From Liolophura sinensis (taxonomy: Eukaryota; Mollusca; Polyplacophora; Chitonida; Chitonidae): a DNA stretch of 64,000 bases. How positions within the stretch are numbered: position 1 is the stretch's first letter; each line of letters starts with the position of its first letter. Below the pieces are notes generated by a model. The model saw nothing but the letters and a program-made list of their open reading frames with translations. It was not told the origin of the DNA and made no database searches. Both the position numbers and the translations under genes were made by a program. Location: assembly GCF_032854445.1 (NCBI RefSeq), contig NC_088302.1:12333338-12397337 (forward strand), written 5' to 3'. Below are positions 10,102 to 22,300 of this stretch, in pieces.

Positions 10102-13100
10102 GTAAGTCAGCCTTATAAGCAGTTAAAGTCATACAATGGCATTCTTCTCAGTAATTTTCTATGTTTCGTTGACCATGGCCAGAAACAAAGAAGAATTTAT
10201 ACTGATAACAACAAAATTATATATTCAAAGAATTTTATTTTCGGAGTTACCACTATTTCTTATCTGTACTTTTTGTGCAGTATATTAGCTGGAAGCTTGA
10301 TGAGCGGCTTCAAGTTTGAATGCCAGTCATCTTTTTTTGTCGATGATAACACTTAAATTTTGCATCCATAAAGAGCAAATGTCAAAGACGTTATATGGTG
10401 GCTATGTTTTACCCTCCTGGTTAAGAATCTGTCAAGAATTCTTTGTTTTTCAGCTAATATGAAAAAAATAAACGAATTTCATGATTCACCGTTTTTTTTC
10501 TTTTAAGCTAAAACTATTCTACTATCTGTTTTGTCTGCATAATCACGAATCCACAGAAGCAAGTTCTATGTACATTATTAATGCTTTTTGAGGAATTGTC
10601 TAAGCTATTGCTTGCCTAGTGCTATGCTTATCAATAGATTGCTCAGATTTATTAAGTTCCCATACACTACCACAGCAATGGGTTTAATTGCATCCGTGTT
10701 CTCTCAAAATCCTTGATATGAAATACAAAATTTCTGTGTTTCGTGACACAGGCTAAAAATTAACCTACTAAGCGAATTCAGAACTTGTATATCGATAACA
10801 AGGTGGCCCCTGTGGCCGAGGTGGTTAGTATGTCAGCGCGCAATGAACCAGGAGCCTTTGACCAATGCGGTTTCAAGTCCAATTCATGCTGGACCCCTCT
10901 CAAAGGAAGATGTGCCAGCAACCTGTGGATGGTGGTGGGTTTCCCTCGGGCCTCGCCCTGTTTCCTTCTTTCAAATTTTTAAAATGTGGTTGGCTTTTAC
11001 AGTATTGAGATTCAATGGTTATTTCAAATACTAAATCACTAACAAGTTAATCAACGAAGCAATCAACGAACCAAAGGACAGTAACTCAATTCTGAAAGTC
11101 GTTGAAAAACAACAACATTGGATGTGCTTGGCTGTAGGAATAAGAAATATACTTTCAGAAAATCAAATCAACGAACCAATTGATGAATAAACCAAAGAAT
11201 CAACCAAGCAATCAACCAACGAATCAATCAATCAACCAGCAAACTCTCCCACCAATCAGTCAGTCAGTTATTCAGTCATTAGATCAATCAATGGACCGAT
11301 AAACCAACGGAACCGCCGACCTTTCAACCAAACAAGAAATGATTGAATCAGTCAGTGAAGCAATAAATCATCTTTCACTTCATTTGTTTCGTTACAGTGG
11401 CTTCTGGTGCGTGGCTTTTCTCAGTATGTTGTCGGGTTTGTTATATACGGTCTTCTCCCAGGTTGTTGTCATACTGGAGTACCCGACCATAACACAACAG
11501 AGCATGGAATTCACGGCTGGCCTGCCCTTTCCGGCCGTTACACTCTGTAGTTTAAACCTATTCCGGAAGTCTAGGATAGGCAACGATCCGGTTTTACGTC
11601 AGATGCAACTTGCCATGTCCGACTTGGGCCAAATGAGCCCGACCATTAACTGGAGCGATCCTATTTGGAACTATACCATGAATCAGAAGGAGATTGAGGA
11701 AATGGAGTTGTATTTGGAATACATAGGTCATCCTCTAGAGGAAACCCTCATGTTTTGCTCTTGGGACAGCAAAATCTACGAATGTAAGGATATTTTCAAA
11801 GTGCAGAAGATTGACTTCGGTATGTGTTTCACGTTCAACGGACGGTGGCAGAATGCAACTCCCAGGTACTCGATGCACAAGGGCAACAGGTACGGCCTCA
11901 CGGTCGTAGCCAACATCATGCAAAACGAGTACATTCTGGGAGCTGACAATGACGTTGCCGGACTTAGGGTAAGTTATATCTGGAGACGTTTTGGTAGGTT
12001 GCTTCTTACTTTTGTTATTTATTTTTTTATTTATCTATTTTTCTATTTATTTATTTAAATAATCTTTTAGTTCTATGGGTGGAAGAAACCAGACTGGCTG
12101 GAATAACAACCGACCCTGAAATCAGCGCTGACTTCACACAGGGCACACCTATACACAGTACTTCCGAATACATTAAATTCACAGGAGGCCTATTTCACAA
12201 AACTTGTGTTTGTAAACACACAGTCATTTAGCCAACTACCGTCAGCAGGTTACGAAAAAATTTATCGACGGCATTTCACAACAGTAAAAGTTTCTAACGC
12301 TTACCCGTTTTTACCATACTCTGCAGCAATATTCTTTGCACACACATTGGCCTGAGTGGCCAAGGTGGTTAGCGAACCAGCGTGGCGCAATGACAAAGAG
12401 GCAATGCGGTCTGTGTGAGGTCTCACGCTGGCTAACCTGCAAATGATTGTGGGTTTCCGGGTTTCCTCCCGTCATAATGCCTGTCGCCGTCGTGTAAGCG
12501 AAATATTCTTGAGTACAGCGTAAAGTAGCAATCAATTGAACAAATAAATTAATAAATGTTTGAATCCATGTTTGAAATGCTCTGTCTTTTCTTCTACTGG
12601 CAGATGATTTTCACTCAAAATGACTCCTCAAAACAAGGATTATCTCTGACCTCACGCTGTACTGAGGAATATTTCACATATGATAGTGGCCAGGTGAGAG
12701 GAAACAGGACATAGCCCGGGAAACCCATTACTATCCGCAGGTCTTATTAAACCTTTTCAGTTATGACCGAAGAGGAAGACAGTATGCACTGGACTTAAAC
12801 TCCCAGCCACCCATGGACCTCTTAACAAGCTCTTAACAAGCTCTTAACATCGTCCTGCTGAGCCAACACGCTAACCACGGAGACTCCCATTGATATAGCT
12901 GTGTTGATTACAGTGTGCACAGAACTCATCCTGTCAATTCACTGACTAAGCTCACAGTCGTGTTCAAATAGGCATTAGAGCATGAAGCTTCCACTGTTAA
13001 CATATGGACCATCATTTACTACATCTATAAAAGCAAACAAACGGTATATGGAAACTTACATTAAAATAGTTCCAACCTGCATTTTGAATATTTAAAGCTT

Positions 13101-16100
13101 TTTAAATATGAAGCTTTTGAAGCTTTTATTTCAATTAGACAAAAGACACATTTCCAGAAGTAGCATTCATGAACACAAAAATATGTGAAATACAGGTGAA
13201 ATATTGATGAGTACGGCGTGGAACAGCAATCAAATAAATACATAAATAAATATATAACTTCATTATTTGGCCAAGACGACTTACTTGGCTACTGATTAGT
13301 GTAAAATAAACCCTTTAATGACAGATTTACTGACGTGCCAAAGATGGTTTATGATCATATATGATCACTTTCCGCATTTACTCCATGTACTGTTCACATC
13401 GGAGATTCAGTTTATTATCATTTATAATTAAATATGAACAATGGAACTTGATTACTGTGTAAATCCTGTAGATCACGATTTAGCCTGACTTGTTCAAGCG
13501 GTGCCTAGTGCATGGCTGGGTACACTGTTCATTAAATCATGTGACCGTTGATTGTGCACCATGTTTATGTTTGTTCCATTTATGTTTTTTTTAACGTTTT
13601 TGCTCATACAAAATGTAATCGAAATGAAATACTCTCCGGTCTTGCTTACCACTCAGCCACTAGCTCTCAGCTTAATGGTTGGTAGTGAACATACCAATGA
13701 AGGCAGAACTTTTTCTAAAAAGTCCTTCCGTTTTTCAGCTCAGAGGAACTGGGGCACTCAGATTTTGACTCTCACATTTCTGACACATCAACCCAATGCA
13801 CTTTCCCTGAATTTGACAACCCTTGTTTTAACACGATTGATATTAATGTTACGGAAGGTACGCAGTATCTTACTAATGGCTCCTCAGAGGAACTTGAGTT
13901 TTGGCGTGTTTTAAACGAACATCAATCAAACTATTACCTCGAAAATTCATGTAACGAGCTGGCAACTTTGCTCGACTCATTTCTCGACTCTAGCATTTTG
14001 TATTTTCTTCATTTTAATGCTCGCAGTCTTCGGAAACATCATTCAGTGATTGTCCCATATTTAGAATCACTGCAGCATACATTCGCCATCATTGGTATGT
14101 CAGAAAGCTGGCTCACTCCTGGAACTGAGGGTTTGTATAAAATTCCCAACTACGCTTCGTTTTCCTCGTCTCGCTCCAAACGGAAGAGTGGGGGTCTTAT
14201 TCTTTTTGTCCATAGCAGTATAAATGAATGTTTCGTCAGAGATGACCTTTCTCAAGTTGATGAAAACGGAGAATACCGATGTCTATGTTGAGAAATTGAA
14301 ATAAATAACGAAAAGTATCTTACTGGGTTATTTATAGATCCCTAAGGAGAGATCTTTACTACTTTAACGAACAGCTTAGTGCATTATTAGATAAAATAAA
14401 AACACAGAGAAAGTTTTGTACAATTTTTTGGTGACTCTCAACAACTATCTGTTCAAATGTCATCAACATGTCCTCTCAAAAGGCTTTTTAGGAATCCTTA
14501 TATTATGTGCCCCCCCCCCCCCCCACTGATCAACAAATCAACAAGAATAACTACAAGTACAGCAATTTTGACAGACAATTTATACACGAATAATCTGATT
14601 CAAACGTAACATCTTGAATCTTACAAACTGACATTACAGATCATCTACCAATAATCTACATCAAAAAGTTATCACATGCAAAAGACCATACATCAAAAAG
14701 CGTGGAGTACATAAAACTAAGAAACCCATCAGAAAATAACAAAACAAATTTTAGAATCCTATCCGATAGCACTGACTGGGAAGAAACGAGGCTTATGATG
14801 TTATGATCACCAAAATAGATGACAGTCAAACTTTCCCTTCATAAATATCAACGGAAATTCTAACAGGTCAAAACCATGGGTTACCCCAACAATATTTAGC
14901 TCAATTAAAGAGGAAAAATATATTGCATAAATAGCATCTAAAGGGCAACAACAAAGAAACAAGATTCATACAGGAAATACAGAATTAAACTGAACCACAT
15001 ACTGTATTACGCGCAGCAAAAAAGAATTCTTCCGATCAGAAATTTAATTCAGTAAATAAAAACATTAAAGAAACAATTTAATTGAAACAAAAATTAATAA
15101 GAAACTACCAATCTCGTTCACCACTGATGGTGTAAAATGACTGATCCGAAAAAATTGCATATGGCTTTAACACTTATTTTAATGACATTCCAAATAAACC
15201 AGCATCCAAGTTATCGCTTGCCTCAAATTGTTTCAGAATTTGCCTTCCACCAATCAACCCACCAAACTTTTCACTAGGCTTTTTTTAGATATGGTGAAGC
15301 TCTTAAAACAATTACAAAATTTGAAAAACAGTTCACCTGAAAAGTACTTTTCGAAAATCGGAAACAAAAAAGAAAGAAAATCATTAGGGGTAACCATTCT
15401 ACGATTCATGCTCTGATTCCAGTCGACAGCGAAACTAGTGAAAGTTTGTGAATCATATAAATTTTGCATATCTCAATTTCTTGACGCAAAGCATTCGATA
15501 TCATCGATCATAATACCCTGTTAGGAAAACTAAACATTATGGTGTTACCGGCTTATCCAATAGGTGGTCCGAAAGTTGTCTATTTATCCGGAAACACTGT
15601 TTGCTCTATGATAACATCCAATCATCATTCAAACTTCATTACACTGGGGTTTCTCAAAGTTCTATTCTTGGTCCTTTTCTGTTTTTGATTCATCGTGTAT
15701 GCATCTAAGCCTTGAAATTATTCTGTTTTGCCGATGACATAGGGCCTTTTTATACGACTCCGATGCAATAGTATTAAATCCAAAAATAAAGGACGAATTC
15801 GATAAGCTTTATCAATGGTTGTGGAGTAACAATTTAGGCGTTCTCACTCACTCACATCAGAAATTCTCTTAAGAAAAGAACGTTATATATTCTTTATTAT
15901 GACCTTGTATATCCCTTTCTTACTTATTGCAATATTGTGTGGGGTAACACTTACACAACCACAGCTCTCCTCTCCCAGATGCGCCCTCGAAAAACGTAGT
16001 GTCTCATTAATTTACCCCCACCCCCCCACCCCACCCCTCCCAAATGATCATACTGGCGCATTGTTTAAGCAAAAACAAACTGTTTTTCGATTGAAGCTAT

Positions 16101-19100
16101 TAGCTTATTTCGAATAAACCAGTTAATTTTTAAGTGCACACACAGTCCTCATCTACTCCCGTCTTATCTCAATTCTTTTTTTATTAAACAACCATCGGTG
16201 CATCATTACAACATACGTTGATCTAAGTTGATCTTCCTCAGTCAACTTAGAGAGATCTTTCCATAAACCCAGTGTGGGTTTCTGCACTTGTAAGATAAAA
16301 TATATCAAAAAGAATGGAATAACTTGCCCTCTGACTTAAAATAGCATGATCGTGTTTTTCTTTCAAATCCAGGTTAAAGTTTACATCATTGATTTCCGTC
16401 AGTCAGGCCAGAGTGTACTTAAATCGCTGCCATCCAAATGTATATATCTTAATTTGAATTGACTCTGAAAAAATCGTCACTCCTAGCTCCGGTATATTGA
16501 GTACCACTATCTATTCTTAGTTCAACGATGTGTATCTCACAATATTTACATATTAATACGCGGGCGATTTTGGTTCTAGCTGTCACACTATTAAGAATTT
16601 GTTTCATGATTTTCGATTGTTCTGCTTACAAGTTTTATTAGTCTAATGTCTACTAAATACCCTTATATGTTCATAATCCGCATTACCTTACATCAACTCC
16701 AAACGGGATGAAACAAGCCCTGTGGGCCAGGGACCGCCACATCACTATAACTTATTTACTCTCAGATAGCAGTATTTTCTTTGTTTATGCATACATTTCT
16801 TACACAATGCTTTCATGTGTCCTACTGCGTATCTGGTGAGACACAAAAAAAATGAAATGAAAAATGAAGGTCAGAAAATTGTCAGGTACCTGGCAAGGTT
16901 TTCATGGCTTTAAACTAGACTGCTCTCGTAACTGGAAACATCGTTGATTGATTGGCTTATTTATTGGTACTCTAGATTATTTCACTTATACGATGGCGTT
17001 ATGGTGGGAAGGAAACAGGACAAAGCATGGAGGAACACCATTACTATCCGCAGGTTTGCTGGCAAACTTTTCCACATTCGACCGGAGAGAAAAGCAGCAT
17101 AAGGCCCTATGTCGTTTATATATACTGTAAGTGTTTCATTATGTTGTATTCCTGGAAAATCAGGATTCTTTTGAAGACAAGGACTCCAAGATCCCTGGTC
17201 CCTTTTCATTGTTATAATATTATTGTATGTTAAATATTATGGCAACACAACATTTTAAGTAATTCAAGATCAGTGACGTCTTATAAATTGCAATTAACAT
17301 TTTTTGCCATATTCTCCACGACCCACGGTTTCAGGGATAATATAAGTTGCTGCGATTTAAGCATCTATATGAACAATCAGAATAAATATCGAAATCCTGT
17401 TAAATTGCCAAGAGCCGTATTTCACCGTGTTCCAATTGTTACACTGTTCACGCTGTTCTAGTTTTACTATCTATACTGTAAGTCTTTTATTGTATCGTGC
17501 TGCCTTCGCACGATAAACGGTAGGCCACGGGAGTCACCCAAAAACATTTTTGTGTTCATGTAAAACGCAAATCAAATAAAAAAGTCGGGCCTCCTTGGCA
17601 AAGGGGGATAGCACGCATGCGCGGCGCAATGACCGAGAAGCCTCTCAACAACAGGGTCGGGGTAAGCTCAAGTCTAGCTCTTGCTGGGGCCTCCTCTCTA
17701 GCCGAACGTGGAAGGTCGGTTAGCAGCCTATGGATGATTGTGGTTCTCCTCCGGGTTCGGTCGGTTCTTCTTCCCACTATCATGCCGTCGTATAAATGAA
17801 ATATTGTCAAGCACTCCGTAAAACACCAATCAAATAAATAAAAAATTAAATAAAAAAGAACAACTCATTCGATCATGTTCACTAAAATATTAAAATTTCC
17901 ACATCAAATAACACTTTCCAATATTAGGCTCAAAGGATTTGTTGATATACATTATGTTTATGGTTTGTGATTGTCAGGTGTTACTGCATGACCCAGAAGA
18001 AACTCCTCTGGTAGAAGGAAGAGGGTTTAATGTGGCGCCGGGAAAAGCAACCAAAGGCTCTCTGAACTTAAGCAGGTTAGAACTATACATATCCCATGTT
18101 TGTGATATTTCATATTGTATATAACTTTATGCAAATTGTTACTGAAACAGAACATGCCGTAATGTGGTGTAATGTTTGTCAAAAAATATCATCATTATTA
18201 CATTTTTGTCATACATGTCATTAACCGAGAGACAAATTATGAGAGAATGTGATAGTTGTCGTGTGAATTTTTAGACATATCACACATGAACTGGATAGCC
18301 TGATCAAACCTGATTGATACAGCTCCTCCAACAAGTTGGAGTTGCGGTATGAGGCCAATTCAAATTCTTTCCAAAATCTTTCACTGCTTTATGGAAATCT
18401 TTGCATTTTAATTTAATTTTAGGGACTTTGATATGTGAATGTCGATGAAGTTCGATGGACATTACCTTTTCAGAAGTCTAATGTATAATAAATAATAATA
18501 AACTATAACCCTAATCTAACATCGGGAAGAAAGATGTAACCTTACTTTGTGAATTCCTGATTTGCAGGTAAACTTATCTTCCGCCGCCATATAAGTTACC
18601 GTTTGGATGGTGTGCACAAATACCTCGGCGCCGGACTTTCAGAACATGCTGACGTTGTAACGATCGCTATGACACCATGGCGTGTACGTCGAATGTCGCT
18701 ATCACTATATCTACAAAGTTTGTGGATGTAGGGCAGTATTTGACAAAGGTAAACCTGAACGCTATCCATAATACACTATGACCATTGTGTTTATATTATA
18801 TGTTTATTGATGTTTATTGATATTTATTAAGAAGTGGTTAGGAAAAAGTAGAGATAACGCACTGTCAAATAATATAATCTTGGTTACCTCGGATAATGGG
18901 TGCCAACAGGCCTAAAATGTCATAGCTATTTTATTCTGATGTACTTGTCGTAAAACAACTTTTAATGTGCAATTCTTATGATGCCATATAATGGAAACCG
19001 GAAAGACGATGTCCGCGTCCACTCATGTCATAGAAAAAACTCGCGTCCCAAATGGTGATACTTGATAACATGGCGACCCTTTCGATTTGATCGGAGTGTG

Positions 19101-19298
19101 CGATTCTACTTTCTTTGAACTGGGATATCTCGCTTAAGCATCACGAAAGGAAAAGTCTTTCGTGGGATACTTTGCCTACATACATTTGGTTTTAGTGGTG
19201 TCCTTTCTTTTATGGAAGATATAACCTGATTTAACAAAACAGTTCTGTTTATCAAAACAATGTTTAGAGTACGGCGTAAAACACCACTTAAATAAGTG

Positions 19299-19363
<65 letters not shown>

Positions 19364-22300
19364 GAATCAAAACTGCGTTTGGTGCGTTTTTTGTCAAATA
19401 TGGTGACAATTATAAATTGTTATGAATTCTGTGTCTTGGGGCAGCCATGATGGTATGTCCAAGGTTTAAGTTTCGCTTACTCCTCCCCCTCTCTCCCGAA
19501 AACAACTTTTAAGTTACGCTTACCGCCCCACCCTCCCAAAAAAAACAACCTTGTGATACCCTTGTGATACTTTTTGAAAATATGGATCGGTTACACATCC
19601 GTATATTTAGTTTATAGCACTAGTAATTTTAAATTAAGAAAGATAATATACTGCAGTAACAAACGTATGATTTTGAAAAACAACCATGCATAGAGATCAT
19701 CTGAAAGTTTCGTCCTATTAAATTTTTTTACCAGGAAACGCCACACCGTGCAGCGGAAGGGATATCTTGGAATGTTACGTTCCAACATTTGGTGAGTTCA
19801 GCATCTGATTATTTTACCAGACGAACACAAGTTTATGGCCATCGATGAGACATGGTTTAGACGTGCTACTGATTCGAAATTGAGATGTCATGATAGTTAT
19901 TAATGTCTTTGTTTGATTAGTGTGCTCATGAATAGTTGCATGGATTTAGAAAACTAGAATACCTGGCATAACAACTGGAATACAGCTATTAATTTTTGAA
20001 TCATCTCAATTCAATGAATGTTATCTACCAGGCTATTTCAAAATCCCAAAGCATTTATACCACTGGTCTATATCCCGTCGAAAAACGATCTATTCAACGG
20101 GAACACATTCATGTCAACACAAATTCGATCGATCATTCGCTTTGGCTTTCGGCGCCCGTAAATCTGACTTATGTCATGTCAGTAAAACTTTGGTTTTCTC
20201 CTACGTAAACCTGACTGCTGGCATGTCAGTAAACTTTGGTTTTCTCCACCCGTAAACCTGACTGCTGCCATGTCATTAAAACTTTTTTTTTTCCACCCGT
20301 AAACCAGACTGCTGTCATGTCAGTAAAACTGTGGGTTTACTGTACTCGTAAACCTGACTGCTGTCATGTCATTAAAACTTTGGTTTTCTCCACCCGTAAA
20401 CCTGACTACTGTCATGTCAGTAAAACTGTGGTTTACTGTACTCGTAAACCTGACTGCTGTCATGTCATTAAAACTTTGGTTTTCTCCACCCGTAAACCTG
20501 ACTACTGTCATGTCAGTAAAACTGTGGTTTACTGTACTCGTAAACCAGACTGCTGTCATGTCAGTAAAACTTTGGTTTTCTCCACCCGCAAACCTGACTA
20601 CTGTCATGTCAGTAAAACTGTGGTTTACTGTACTCGTAAACCAGACTGCTGTCATGTCAGTAAAACTTTGGTTTTCTCCACCCGCAAACCTGACTACTGT
20701 CATGTCAGTAAAACTGTGGTTTACTGTACTCGTAAACCAGACTGCTGTCATGTCATTAAAACTGTGGTTTTCACCACCCGTAAACCAGACTGCTGTCATG
20801 TCAGTAAAACTTTGGTTTTCTCCACCCGCAAACCTGACTACTGTCATGTCAGTAAAACTGTGGTTTACTGTACTCGTAAACCAGACTGCTGCCATGCCAG
20901 TAAAACTTTGGTTTTCCCCACCCGTAAACCTGACGGCTGTCGTCTCAGTAAAACTTTGGTTTTCGGCACCCGTAAACCTGACTGCTGCCATGTCAGTAAA
21001 ACTGTGGTTTACTGTACTCGTAAACCTGACTGCTGCCATGTCAGTTAAACCTTTTTTTGCGTACCCGTAAGCTTGACTACTGTTATGTCTGTAAAACTTT
21101 GGTTTTCTCCATCCGTAAACCTGACTGCTGTCGTGTCAGTAAAACTTTGGTTTTCTCCACCCGTAAACCTGATCACTGTCATGTCAGTAAAACTTTGGTT
21201 TTCCCCACCCGTAAACCTGACGGCTGTCGTCTCAGTAAAACTTTGGTTTTCGGCACCCGTAAACCTGACTGCTGCCATGTCAGTAAAACTGTGGTTTACT
21301 GTACTCGTAAACCTGACTGCTGCCATGTCAGTTAAACCTTTTTTTGCGTACCCGTAAGCTTGACTACTGTTATGTCTGTAAAACTTTGGTTTTCTCCATC
21401 CGTAAACCTGACTGCTGTCGTGTCAGTAAAACTTTGGTTTTCTCCACCCGTAAACCTGATCACTGTCATGTCAGTAAAACTTTGGTTTTCCCCACCCGTA
21501 AACCTGACGGCTGTCGTCTCAGTAAAACTTTGGTTTTCGGCACCCGTAAACCTGACTGCTGCCATGTCAGTAAAACTGTGGTTTACTGTACTCGTAAACC
21601 TGACTGCTGCCATGTCAGTTAAACCTTTTTTTGCGTACCCGTAAGCTTGACTACTGTTATGTCTGTAAAACTTTGGTTTTCTCCATCCGTAAACCTGACT
21701 GCTGTCGTGTCAGTAAAACTTTGGTTTTCTCCACCCGTAAACCTGATCACTGTCATGTCAGTAAAACTTTGGTTTTCCCCACCCGTAAACCTGACGGCTG
21801 TCGTCTCAGTAAAACTTTGGTTTTCGGCACCCGTAAACCTGACTGCTGCCATGTCAGTAAAACTGTGGTTTACTGTACTCGTAAACCTGACTGCTGCCAT
21901 GTCAGTTAAACCTTTTTTTGCGTACCCGTAAGCTTGACTACTGTTATGTCTGTAAAACTTTGGTTTTCTCCATCCGTAAACCTGACTGCTGTCGTGTCAG
22001 TAAAACTTTGGTTTTCTCCACCCGTAAACCTGATCACTGTCATGTCAGTAAAACTTTGGTTTTCTACACCCGCAAACCAGACTGCTGTCATGTCAATAAA
22101 ACTTTGGTTTTCCGCACCCATAAACCTGATTGCTGCCATGTCAGTAAAACTGTGGTTTACTGTACCCGTCAACCTGACTGCTGCCATGTCAGTAAAACTT
22201 TGGTTTTCGCCACCCGTAAACCTGACTTCTGTCATGTCAGTAAAACTTTTGTTTTCTACACCCGTAGACCTAATTGCTGCCATGCCAGTAAAACTTTGGT

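Larger units (their letters stand above)
10102..11397 (+). other. Gene B intron 1
   Basis: Aligns with gene C intron 1 (35546-37006), for instance around the atcacgaat and tattaatgctttt stretches. Contains a SINE (10800-10975) and an (AATC)n repeat (11160-11380). Confidence 0.7.
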
